Shown here: one piece after another, positions 53,118 to 63,990 of the stretch
How positions within the stretch are numbered: position 1 is the first letter of the stretch
How the letters are laid out: each line of letters opens with the position of its first letter
Assembly (NCBI GenBank): GCA_029262535.1
Contig: JAJCZF010000040.1
Span: 18,686-82,685 of the forward strand
Length of the DNA: 64,000 nt
Direction of reading: 5' to 3'
Source of the DNA: Deltaproteobacteria bacterium
Lineage (GTDB): Bacteria > Desulfobacterota > GWC2-55-46 > JAJCZF01
Notes under the pieces: generated by a model
Databases searched by the model: none
Told to the model about the DNA's origin: nothing
The model's input: the letters and a program-made list of their open reading frames with translations, nothing else
Made by a program: the position numbers and the translations under genes

Positions 53118-53175
53118 AACGTTAAAAATATTATAAACTGTACAGAGTTACAAGCCTACAACATAAGGATTTAAA

Positions 53176-53979
53176 ATGGGAAATTCAGTACTGGTCTTTA
53201 TAAGCCACTCATCCGAAGACAAAGACGACTATATAGAACCAATCGTTCAAGACCTCGAAGACTGCTATATAAACGTCTGGATCGATACGCGAAAGATAGT
53301 ACCTGGTGACAGTCTCAGGAAGTCGATATTTAGAGACGGCCTCGATAAGGCTGACGTAGCATTAATTTTCTTTACCGAAAAGTCTCTCGAATCATCTTGG
53401 GTAGATCGTGAAATCAAACATGTCATGAGAGAAGAGGCCAAAAAAGGGAATGACTTTGACCTAAAAAAGATAATATCGGTTTATGACTCAAAGGCTACAT
53501 ACGATAAGGTCAGCGACAGATTCCCCGAACTTACAGACGATCTATTCCATCTAATGCCTACAGATTACGGGAAAAAGGAGCTTGGACAGCTCGTTTCAGC
53601 AATCTGGTCAAAATATATGGATTTGCAGGGTGGTGACGTAGAGACGCAAAAACAATTGCTTAGTAAGGATAAAGAGTTATTTCAAAAAGATAAAAGTATT
53701 GAGGACTTAAAGAGTAAACTTTTGGAAGCAAAGGCGAAGAATTCATCTAGTATACAAGAAGATGAGTTTGAGGCTTATTTGAAGTCAGGAAAGGTTGATG
53801 GTTTTCTTTCTCTCAAAGACAAATTCCTAATGAATCAGAATCCTTATTATAATAATGTTGCCAATGCATCTGATTTAGTCATATTCGACCTTGTTAAGCG
53901 AGTACCTGTTGATAAACTTGAATATACTAATAAAGGCAAAGAGTTCTTTAAATGGTACCTCTTAAACAAGGAGTCTTAA
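53176..53979 (+). CDS. TIR-domain protein with C-terminal accessory domain
   Basis: 267 aa; VLVFISHSSEDKD, WIDTRKIVPGDSLRKSI, SLESSWVDREIKHVM (Glu in the TIR NADase position), coiled-coil linker, separate C-terminal domain; AAGGA RBS. Confidence 0.88.
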   Translation: MGNSVLVFISHSSEDKDDYIEPIVQDLEDCYINVWIDTRKIVPGDSLRKSIFRDGLDKADVALIFFTEKSLESSWVDREIKHVMREEAKKGNDFDLKKIISVYDSKATYDKVSDRFPELTDDLFHLMPTDYGKKELGQLVSAIWSKYMDLQGGDVETQKQLLSKDKELFQKDKSIEDLKSKLLEAKAKNSSSIQEDEFEAYLKSGKVDGFLSLKDKFLMNQNPYYNNVANASDLVIFDLVKRVPVDKLEYTNKGKEFFKWYLLNKES

Positions 53980-54066
53980 TATTCGTTTTTCCACTGCACC
54001 TGCCGCCACTTTTCTATTCCGTTCTTATATTTTCGCACACTTACCACCCCGCACCTCTTAACATTC

Positions 54067-54093
54067 CCGGTTCAGGTTACAATCCTGAACCGG
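54067..54093. repeat. 27-nt palindrome CCGGTTCAGGTTACAATCCTGAACCGG (copy 2, inverted orientation)
   Basis: Reverse complement gives ccggttcaggattgtaacctgaaccgg followed by gaatgtt, matching copy 1 flanks. Confidence 0.85.
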
Positions 54094-54163
54094 CAGTAGG
54101 GAACTAATATTTTTCTAAGCTTAGCGCGGCAAAATCATATGCAATTTTCCAGAAAAGTTGTCA

Positions 54164-54230
54164 ACGCGGATAGAAAACCTGCAGAGACCTAAAAACCTAC
54201 CCCGCGAAATTGGCTCCGCACCCTGTGCGG
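54164..54230 (-). repeat. Same family (minus strand)
   Basis: Reverse strand: CCGCACAGGGTGCGG + AGCCAATTTCGCGGGGTAGGTTTTTAGG...TCCGCG. Confidence 0.85.
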
Positions 54231-54329
54231 CGCGAAAAAAATAGCACCCCCGTGTGCTTAACTATTGCCAATTCCCCAAACTTTCTATATACTTAAAGTA
54301 CCAAATCAAACAAACTACCGGGAGCCGTC

Positions 54330-55442
54330 ATGCCTTTAAAAGTACTTGAAAATATATTTACGATCAATCTCGGCGTTAAAGAAGACGAGCGCGCGCTGGT
54401 CTTTACCGATTATACCGAAGAGAAAGATATCGTCTCGGTCGTCGCCTGTAAGGAGATTGCCGATATCGCTCAAAAGGCGTTCGAGGCGGGCAACGAACAC
54501 TGTACGACATCTTATCTCGAATATCTCTCGACCGGACAGCACGGCACAGAGCCACCCGAAGCGGCATGGCGCGAGGCCTTCGGCGAACGCACGGTCGATG
54601 CTCTCTTAAAAGAAGGGCTCTTTGGACGACTGATAAAAAAGCAACTCAAGCCGGGCGAGATCGAACGTTGCGAGGAGATCGTCTCATCAATGAAGGGCGA
54701 CGCCATGGACGCGGTTGTGGCGCTCTCCAAGTATTCGACGAGCCATACCAGCTTTCGCCGCCTGCTGACAGGTTCGGCCGGTGCGCGCGTGGCCTCGATG
54801 CCGAACTTCGACGCGCTGATGCTCGACGGCGTCATGACGGTCGATTGGCAGACCCTTAGAGACCGCACCCTGCACCTGGCAAAGCTCATGAAGGGCGCTG
54901 AATCGGTCCGCGTCACCTGTCCGAACGGCACTGACATCTCCTTTTCCATCAAAGGGCGCACGGTACACGCCGACACAGGCGACATCAGCGCAGCCGGGGC
55001 CTTTAGCAACCTGCCGGCAGGTGAGGCCTTTTGTGCTCCCGTAGAAGGCACGGCGCAAGGCACGCTCGTGCTCGAATGGGCCCCGATGCGCAAACTCGAA
55101 TCCCAGGTAGTCCTACAAGTCAAAAACGGCCTGGTAATAAGCGTAGAGGGAGATGAAGATTACGTGCAGGAACTAGCCGCCGAGCTGGAGACCAACCAGA
55201 ACAAGGGCAATATCGCCGAACTGGGCATAGGCACCAATGACAAGGCCACCCGCCCCGATAACATACTGGAATCAGAGAAGATTCTCGGCACCATCCACAT
55301 CGCGCTAGGCGACAACTCGACCTTCGGCGGCACTGTGCGCGTGCCCTTCCACCAAGACTATGTATTCTTCGAACCAACACTAGAAGTAACCAAAGGCAAA
55401 GAAAGCTTTCTGGTATTAGAAAAGGGCAGGGCGATCTTCTAG
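54330..55442 (+). CDS. Aminopeptidase (M29-like)
   Basis: 370 aa; ANKG-type architecture with NIAELGIGTNDKA, TIHIALGDNSTFGG, PFHQDYVFFEPTL. Confidence 0.8.
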   Translation: MPLKVLENIFTINLGVKEDERALVFTDYTEEKDIVSVVACKEIADIAQKAFEAGNEHCTTSYLEYLSTGQHGTEPPEAAWREAFGERTVDALLKEGLFGRLIKKQLKPGEIERCEEIVSSMKGDAMDAVVALSKYSTSHTSFRRLLTGSAGARVASMPNFDALMLDGVMTVDWQTLRDRTLHLAKLMKGAESVRVTCPNGTDISFSIKGRTVHADTGDISAAGAFSNLPAGEAFCAPVEGTAQGTLVLEWAPMRKLESQVVLQVKNGLVISVEGDEDYVQELAAELETNQNKGNIAELGIGTNDKATRPDNILESEKILGTIHIALGDNSTFGGTVRVPFHQDYVFFEPTLEVTKGKESFLVLEKGRAIF

Positions 55443-55507
55443 CACACTAGTGTGCTCTTATATTGCGAATAAGGTTTTTGTAGGTAAAGCTAGTTGGCTA
55501 GTTCGCG
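55441..55507 (+). repeat. Same family (type A) overlapping the aminopeptidase stop codon
   Basis: AGCACACTAGTGTGCT includes AG of the TAG stop; then CTTATATTGCGAATAAGG...TTCGCG. Confidence 0.87.
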
Positions 55508-56121
55508 CCCTGACTCTAAGGAAGACGACTTTACCGTATTGAATCATACCGGCATTGACGGTGAGCAATTCATGATAATGTACGGTGCGGTTGGTGTGCT
55601 TATGGTGGGAGTCGCAACCGCCATGACAAAGAGAAAATCGCTAGGCGGGAGTACCAGGCCGCTTAGAAAAGAACTAAAAGCGCGACCTGTGGAAATAAAG
55701 AGTGCCTTTAATGATCTCCTCAAAGTCCGACTTGCACCACTTAGAACTTGATAGGAGCGGTTACTGGCTCTTTAAACGAGCCACACTTGCTTCGCAATAA
55801 TAACTCTCGTATGAGAAGGGGCTACCCATATTTACAACGGTACCATCAAAGCAATCCCTCACTTTAGCAGAATCCTACTAAATTTGACATAATATCCATT
55901 ATGCGACATTTATTTGAGTCTTCTATGGAGCCTCCGAAAGAAGTTCTGGCTCGTCAATCTAAAGTCGGCCAGGTAAAAAAGGAGCAATATCTACTGACTA
56001 ATAACTCCCATAAGTCCTCATTATCAAAGCAATCTTCAAAAACCTTCTTTGCACAACTCCAACGAGGCCAATCATATGTAGGTTGACAGAAGGCTTAAGT
56101 CTCTGATAATATATAAAGATT

Positions 56122-56406
56122 ATGACACTTGTTGATTTCGTATTCCTGACCTTTGAGGTCGCTATGGTAGCCACGGTCCTGAACCTGCCCTTCGGTTACC
56201 TTCGAGCGCCTACCAAGAAATTTTCCATCGCATGGTTCGCCTATATCCATGTGCCGATACCGGCGATATTCATCCTCAGAAAGCTCGCCGATCTCGATGG
56301 CAAGGCCATACCCTTTATCATCGCCGGAGCCGTGCTCGGACAAGTAATCGGCGCGAGGCTCAATAGAAAAGCCAAGTTAAATCGCGTTTTGCGGATCGAG
56401 GAATGA
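56122..56406 (+). CDS. Small hypothetical membrane protein
   Basis: 94 aa; hydrophobic segments; ATGA overlap with the next gene. Confidence 0.65.
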   Translation: MTLVDFVFLTFEVAMVATVLNLPFGYLRAPTKKFSIAWFAYIHVPIPAIFILRKLADLDGKAIPFIIAGAVLGQVIGARLNRKAKLNRVLRIEE

Positions 56407-56867
56407 CCCGCTACCGCAGCAACCGTCCGACTCCTGTCGGTAACGTGCTTTGCGGTTTTACAAAACTTGCCATCCCCGTAAAAATCCGTGAATACCGCAT
56501 ATTCAATGCCTGGGCCGATATCGTCGGTGAAGCCATCGCCAAACGCTCCATGCCGTCACACCTGATCGGCAAGACCCTCTATGTTAATGTAGTATCTCAA
56601 GTATGGCTCACGGAACTTCTCTATCAACGCGAAACGCTCGTTGCAAAGATCAATGCCACACTGAACGACGAGGCGCTAGCCGATATCGTGCTCAAGCTCG
56701 GAACTATCAAGAATATAAAGAGAAATAATAAAAAGGCTAAGAAAGTGGTTGAAGAACGAAAGCCGCTCACTGATAACCAGCGCGCTTATATAGAGAAGAC
56801 AGTAAGAGATATAAAAGACCCGGAAATCAAGGACTCTATCAAAAAAGCAATGGAAAAAGCCCTCTAG
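56403..56867 (+). CDS. DUF721/DciA-family protein
   Basis: 154 aa; FNAWADIVGEAIAKRSMPSHLIGKTLYVNVVSQVWLTELLYQRETLVAKIN. Confidence 0.88.
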   Translation: MTRYRSNRPTPVGNVLCGFTKLAIPVKIREYRIFNAWADIVGEAIAKRSMPSHLIGKTLYVNVVSQVWLTELLYQRETLVAKINATLNDEALADIVLKLGTIKNIKRNNKKAKKVVEERKPLTDNQRAYIEKTVRDIKDPEIKDSIKKAMEKAL

Positions 56868-57034
56868 GCACGCCGGGCGTGCGGCCAATTTCGCGGATGA
56901 GGTTCACAGTAGCTGATAGGTTATTCTTCGCGTCGCAAGTCCAAAGACCAGCAACCTATTTCCTTAAAAGCTGACCGGACCCGCAGCCAATTTCGCGGAT
57001 TGGGTTTGTCGTAGCTGGTAGGTCACACTCCGCG
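56868..57034 (+). repeat. Two tandem copies of the family after the DciA-like gene
   Basis: GCACGCCGGGCGTGC + GGCCAATTTCGCGGATGAGG...AGCTGATAGG...TTCGCG (56868-56932), then a second copy with an eroded stem and the same body (56971-57034). Confidence 0.88.
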
Positions 57035-57121
57035 TCATCAGTCTTACGAGACCGGCAATCTCTTTCCTTCAAGAAACAATCTTCGACGCGTACTACCTGC
57101 TAATCGTCTAATAAAAATTCT

Positions 57122-57151
57122 ACCACGCGAAATAAAACCACACCTGTGTGG
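57122..57151 (-). repeat. Type A palindrome and start of body (minus strand)
   Basis: Reverse strand: CCACACAGGTGTGG + TTTTATTTCGCG, 14 nt downstream of the stop of the minus-strand methyltransferase gene. Confidence 0.8.
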
Positions 57152-57165
57152 TCTGCTCTAACTAT

Positions 57166-57870
57166 CTATAATTCATAGAAAAATGGGGTGGCAATTTTCA
57201 TCTCTGCGCCCTCTCTCTTAAACTCAACGCAGAAGAACCTGGCAGGCGCATCCTTTTTGGTATGTATGAACTGGATGCGTACCGGATGAAGCCCTATATC
57301 ACGCGCCCTGTCCATAACCTCCAGAAAACGCGAAGTTGGCAGAATAAAGCCAACGCGCCCTTCCGGTTCAAGGTGAATTCGCGCAAATCTCAAAAAGTCC
57401 TTTAACTCTCCCGCTAGCTCGGTCGAGAATCTCGCGCGACGTTCACAAGGACTTATACGACCCATATTCTGCTTTACATACGGAGGGTTACAGAGAATAG
57501 TTGAGAAACGTGAACCGATCTCCAAGGTCCGAACGTCACCTCTTAAAATAGAAACCCGGTCGCCTAGTCCATTATCATTAATATTACGCTTCGCAAGCTC
57601 TACATCGGCCCGGTCGATCTCTACGGCGGTTATCTGACTTGCCCTGCTCTTCTCGCAAACTAACAAAGGGATGATGCCAGCGCCGGTGCCGATATCAAGC
57701 ACCCTGTCGTCATCTGTGATGGGCAAGATAAAGTTGACCAAGAGTATCGGGTCTTCTGTGAGCAACGGGCTCTCGCTCGGCTCCAGGTAGCTGTAAGGAC
57801 CTATCTTCTCGGTTCGAAGAAGCTCGCCTTTGGTTGCAGCGTCCACCTGTTTCTCAACTTTTTCAGTCAC
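57166..57870 (-). CDS. tRNA1(Val) (adenine(37)-N6)-methyltransferase-like
   Basis: 234 aa; VLDIGTGAGIIPLLVCEK, ILCNPPYVKQNMGRISPCERRARFSTE (NPPY methyltransferase motif). Confidence 0.88.
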   Translation of the reverse strand: MTEKVEKQVDAATKGELLRTEKIGPYSYLEPSESPLLTEDPILLVNFILPITDDDRVLDIGTGAGIIPLLVCEKSRASQITAVEIDRADVELAKRNINDNGLGDRVSILRGDVRTLEIGSRFSTILCNPPYVKQNMGRISPCERRARFSTELAGELKDFLRFARIHLEPEGRVGFILPTSRFLEVMDRARDIGLHPVRIQFIHTKKDAPARFFCVEFKREGAEMKIATPFFYEL

Positions 57871-59254
57871 TTAAGAGGTTTATCGTAAGCCCGGTGAGTA
57901 GTTTTGGGTAAAAATAGGTCGATTTCTGCGGCATGACCAGCCCGGCTTCGGCGATCTCCCTCACCTGCTCAATGCGCGTGGCGTTCATGAAGAATACGAG
58001 CTGGTTGGCATCGTCGTGCGCCGCGGCTATGGCGTCGTCCATACTCTTTACATACTTTAGGTTAGTCTGCTTCTCCTGGCTCTTCTGGTCAAGTTCCAGT
58101 ATATCTCCGAGAATCATAGTATGCAGCACATTAACGTCGAGCCTCTTATAGACTTCCGGCGCGTCCGCGTCAAAGAAGATATCCAGATACTCGTCGCCCT
58201 TAAGCGTCAGGATAAAGAAGGATTCGCGCCCCTTGATGGAAAGGCCGAAGGATATATCCGGGTTCTTGCCCTCTTCGACAACCTCGGATGCGTTGAGTTT
58301 GGCCAGGAACCTCTCACGGGCTACATCTTCATCCTGTCCATCAAAAAAGAACTCGTCTACAAAAAAGTACTTTGCGCATCTGGTAAGAAAACTATCGGCG
58401 TTGAAATCGTCGAGCGAGTGCACGACCCTGTGTGTCGGGAATATAGAAAGGCCGCCCTCGTCCATGGAGCAGAAATATACCATCAGGAAGTCGGAAGGCA
58501 GGTCCGGGCCGCCGTCGCCCAGGCCTTTTTCCGCCCTTACCTGATTCTTGTAGTTCAAGGCGGTCTCGTATCGGTGGTGTCCGTCGGCTATAAAGAACCT
58601 TTTTCCCTCCATAGCCGTGGTGACGTCGTCGAGCAGGGCCGGATCGCCCAGCCTCCAGACCTTGTTTGTGACTCCGTCTCCGTCTATTACGTCTATAATC
58701 GGCTCTCCGGTGGCGGCTTCCTTTATCCTTCTGGCGATACGCGCAGAAGGCTCTACGTCGGGTTCGTGATATAGCGCAAATATTGCGGAAAGATTTGAGT
58801 TGCAGGCGCCCATCAACTTGAGCCTGTCGGCCTTGGGGCCGGAAAGGGTCTTTTCGTGGCGAAGCACGCTGCCCTTGCCGTCGGCCCCCTCGTCTATATG
58901 TTTTCTCGCCAGAAAGCCGTCGCGCTCGTGGTTTTCTCCGTTTATCTCAAATGACTGCTTATAGTAATATATGGCAGGCGCTTCGTCGCGTTTCAATACA
59001 CCCTCTTCGAGCCACTTATTAAGGTCGGCGGCGGCGCGGCTATATTTATTGCTCGTATCGCTGTCGCCCTCTTCATCCTTACCCAAAATGAGACGTATGA
59101 TATTGTGCGGATGACGCGCATGCAGCTCGTCCTGATAAGCTGGTTTTATAACGTCGTACGGCGGGGCCATGACCTTCGACAGGTCGCCTACGGCCTCGGG
59201 GTTATATAATACGGCTTTAAAGGGCAATACGCTTTTAGTCATTGTGGAATCCAA
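57863..59254 (-). CDS. DUF1015 family protein
   Basis: 463 aa; MAPPYDVIKPAYQDELHARHPHNIIRLILGKD, FIADGHHRYETALNYKN. Confidence 0.93.
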   Translation of the reverse strand: MDSTMTKSVLPFKAVLYNPEAVGDLSKVMAPPYDVIKPAYQDELHARHPHNIIRLILGKDEEGDSDTSNKYSRAAADLNKWLEEGVLKRDEAPAIYYYKQSFEINGENHERDGFLARKHIDEGADGKGSVLRHEKTLSGPKADRLKLMGACNSNLSAIFALYHEPDVEPSARIARRIKEAATGEPIIDVIDGDGVTNKVWRLGDPALLDDVTTAMEGKRFFIADGHHRYETALNYKNQVRAEKGLGDGGPDLPSDFLMVYFCSMDEGGLSIFPTHRVVHSLDDFNADSFLTRCAKYFFVDEFFFDGQDEDVARERFLAKLNASEVVEEGKNPDISFGLSIKGRESFFILTLKGDEYLDIFFDADAPEVYKRLDVNVLHTMILGDILELDQKSQEKQTNLKYVKSMDDAIAAAHDDANQLVFFMNATRIEQVREIAEAGLVMPQKSTYFYPKLLTGLTINLLSD

Positions 59255-59445
59255 TCATTAATAAAGGTTAAATTTTACAACGTAATAGGCTGCAAAGCTA
59301 ATAATATTCCTTAAGTTATAATTATGAATACGCTCTCGATTTTCGAGCCTGAAATAATGCTCAATACTGTACTACTTAGCCCCGCTATTGTCAAGCATAC
59401 AATGGGATATCCGGTCTGCTTGATTCTGGCGGGCCGGTGTGCTAA

Positions 59446-61509
<2,064 letters not shown>

Positions 61510-61551
61510 GGTCGGTTTGACCTTTTATTGGCAGGACTTCTGTTGTAAATC

Positions 61552-61968
61552 TTACTTCCTTAGTGTAACAACCCTCTATATATTGGCCGGGCTACGCCGT
61601 GGGGGGGGGGTAGACCGGTGATGCCTTGTCTTGCTTCGCGCTCTGTGAGGGGGCTACGCCGGTTCAGGTTTGTAACCTGAACCGGAACGTTAAAAAGAGC
61701 GTTACCGTTCACATCTCAGCCGGGCTTCGCCGTGGTTTGGCTTTACAGATACGCTAGTTTTCTCTTGCCGTTTATCGGCGCTTTGTGAGGGGGAGAGATG
61801 ACTAAGATTTTTTCTAAAATTACTTCCTTAATGTATCCCTCTAAAATATAATCCGGGCTTCACCGTGTGTGGCTGTGCAGACCTGTATTTGATGGCCGGG
61901 CTTCGCCGTGGTTAGGTTTTACAGATACATTTATTTTATCTTGCCGTTTACCGGCGCTTTGTGAGGGG
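61552..61968. repeat. Cluster of four GCCGGGCTTCGCCGTGG...CGGCGCTTTGTGAGGGG repeats
   Basis: Units at about 61585, 61719, 61853 and 61895; the 61719 and 61895 units share TTTACAGATAC...CTTGCCGTTTAYCGGCGCTTTGTGAGGGG. TTACTTCCTTARTGTA leaders recur at 61552 and 61820. Confidence 0.85.
61659..61685. repeat. 27-nt palindrome CCGGTTCAGGTTTGTAACCTGAACCGG (copy 3)
   Basis: Identical to copy 1, including the trailing AACGTTAAAAA. Confidence 0.92.
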
Positions 61969-62269
61969 AGTTACGCTCTCTGTTCCGTCGCATAAAGATA
62001 AAGACGCTCCTCCTTATGTTCGCTTCATCCCCTCACGAGGGTCTCATTACTTTAGGTAAGAGACATTATTTAGATAGAAGAAGAGGCACGAGAGAAGCTC
62101 CGCCTTCCTCCCTCACGCCGTGCGCCACTCCCTTTCGGACCGCTCCTATTGAAACGGTCGGGTTCCTCAAAAACGTGAATGGCACACGGCGTGAAAAACA
62201 GCCTCAGCCTCAAGGTGAAGGGCAGAGTTTAATAGGGGTCATATGGTATGCACGATATTTCAAGAGCAA

Positions 62270-63427
62270 CTATGCAAGATTACTTTTATTCAGAAGAGTT
62301 CTATATAATTCAGACTCGCCACTCGAGCCTGGCTTAAAATTCTCTGTGTTGAAATCCTCGTCCTGCAAGTCTATTTTCTTTAATATATTCAAAAACTGGT
62401 CTTTAGTTGGAACCTCACCAGGTGCTGTTAAGTGAAGATAGGCGTTTTTCAAAAACCTCATCAAGCCCTTAAAACCATTGGTTTTATTCAGCATGATTCC
62501 GCGACCGGTATTAAGCCACGCTCTTGGCCACCGCTCCTTAACTGCATCAAAGTAATTAAAGATAATATCTGCAATCTCAATATCTTGTTCATCAATAAAC
62601 ATGTTACGGAATATCAGTGTTTCTATTTCATCCGCATTAGCCTTGTGAGGTTTTTTTCTGCGCATATAGAAGTCACGATCAGAGATTTGCTCTTTATAAT
62701 TTTTGCAAATATAGCATATCAGAGATTGTACAAATGTTGCTTGGGTGATAGTTTCATCAAAACGACCTTCAGTGGCAACGCCAAGTCGTTTTATCTTTTT
62801 ATAGAAAGGGCTGCCTTTCTTTTGATCCAACGCAACCGCAATATTGTGACAAGTCTTCTGGGGACTTCTTGTTTCAGCCAGAGCGAAGAGGTCGTAGACT
62901 AAGCTTTTATTGACCTTAGTTTGAGCCAAGTTTACCGTTGAGAAAATATATGCTTGCTCAGCAATATCAATATCTACGAAGATACTAACATTAATATCAA
63001 AATTTTCTATACCTGATTCTTTTAGCCCTTCTATCCTATGTTGTCCATCTAGTACTCTAGCAATGTACCTGTATATAACACACTCCTCATCATTATTACC
63101 TTCTATATAATTTGACAAAGTCATTAAGTTTTTGTCTTTATCAAACTTTACGCAAACACCAGGTACCGCTAGGATAATACCAGTGGGAAAACAAGCATCA
63201 AAGGTGTTTATGTAATTAGCAATTTCGTCAACTCTTTTTTGGTTAAGAGGTCGCTGTATCCCAAGGTAGGTTTCGAACCCGCGCTCTTCGATAACTCTTC
63301 TTACATCAAAATCTGTTATCTCGCACAATGTCTTCTTATCAAGCGACGCGATGTAAAAATCACCAACGGGTTGCTTTACTTTAATGCAAGGAAACGGCCT
63401 TGTTGATTTTGAGCCTGGATCTCTCAT
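62270..63427 (-). CDS. DGQHR-domain protein (DndB/DpdB-like, ParB-superfamily-like fold)
   Basis: 385 aa; RVLDGQHRIEGLKESGIENFDINVSIF, FSTVNLAQTKVNKSLVYDLF. Confidence 0.85.
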   Translation of the reverse strand: MRDPGSKSTRPFPCIKVKQPVGDFYIASLDKKTLCEITDFDVRRVIEERGFETYLGIQRPLNQKRVDEIANYINTFDACFPTGIILAVPGVCVKFDKDKNLMTLSNYIEGNNDEECVIYRYIARVLDGQHRIEGLKESGIENFDINVSIFVDIDIAEQAYIFSTVNLAQTKVNKSLVYDLFALAETRSPQKTCHNIAVALDQKKGSPFYKKIKRLGVATEGRFDETITQATFVQSLICYICKNYKEQISDRDFYMRRKKPHKANADEIETLIFRNMFIDEQDIEIADIIFNYFDAVKERWPRAWLNTGRGIMLNKTNGFKGLMRFLKNAYLHLTAPGEVPTKDQFLNILKKIDLQDEDFNTENFKPGSSGESELYRTLLNKSNLA

Positions 63428-63990
63428 TAATTAATGTCCCTATCCCTATGAGTACTGAACTCTTCCGAAAAATCTTTCGTCTTTTTTCGCATCAAGCCAG
63501 GTGCATCCACTATATTATTTTGGTAGACTAACGCTAGGTATAGCAAGGAAACTGACCCAATGTATATGATAAAAGGGAACTTAAGTAGAAAATTAGGATT
63601 TATCGGAGACCCTGTCCTTTGCAACATAAATACAATTATTGAAGCAATCATCAATAATAAAACAAGAATTATATGCGGTAATTTACCGGGAAAATCACGT
63701 GGTCTATTTTTATCATTTAAGGCTATATAAACGATTGGACCCAATGCTGACATGGCATACAAGTAAAGTTCCCCATTACTGACACTTAGCTCAACCTTAA
63801 GAAGGTAAAGCTTGAAGATACCTGATGTCGACTCCTTATCTAACGCAGACAAGACTAAGGCCGCACCCCATATCGGTAATGTTGCTAGAATTTGTGTTGA
63901 GAGTAATTCTATAAAAGCATGCCAATGATTTCCTCGATTACACCAACTTAGATTACCAAGAATAGGGATTTTACATAACAAATCCATCAT
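63427..63990 (-). CDS. Multi-pass membrane protein of unknown function, coupled to the DGQHR gene
   Basis: 187 aa; about 4 hydrophobic segments, SD GAGGT before ATG, stop/start overlap TAATG with the DGQHR gene. Confidence 0.8.
   Translation of the reverse strand: MMDLLCKIPILGNLSWCNRGNHWHAFIELLSTQILATLPIWGAALVLSALDKESTSGIFKLYLLKVELSVSNGELYLYAMSALGPIVYIALNDKNRPRDFPGKLPHIILVLLLMIASIIVFMLQRTGSPINPNFLLKFPFIIYIGSVSLLYLALVYQNNIVDAPGLMRKKTKDFSEEFSTHRDRDIN

Noticed and set aside
54512-55123. 203-aa minus-strand ORF antisense to the aminopeptidase
   Set aside because: Shadow ORF in GC-rich coding sequence; low-complexity translation without family signature.
55494-56086. Small ORFs (85 and 61 aa) between the aminopeptidase and 56122
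   Set aside because: The first begins inside a repeat element and neither shows a recognisable domain; may be decayed sequence, insufficient to call genes.
58121-58774. 217-aa plus-strand ORF antisense to the DUF1015 gene
   Set aside because: Shadow ORF fully inside a well-supported minus-strand CDS, with no recognisable motifs.
62016-62435. 139-aa plus-strand ORF near the DGQHR boundary
   Set aside because: Spans the repeat and stem-loop region and overlaps the DGQHR 3' end; not protein-like.
62432-62902. 156-aa plus-strand ORF antisense to the DGQHR gene
   Set aside because: The opposite strand carries conserved DGQHR motifs; this translation has none.
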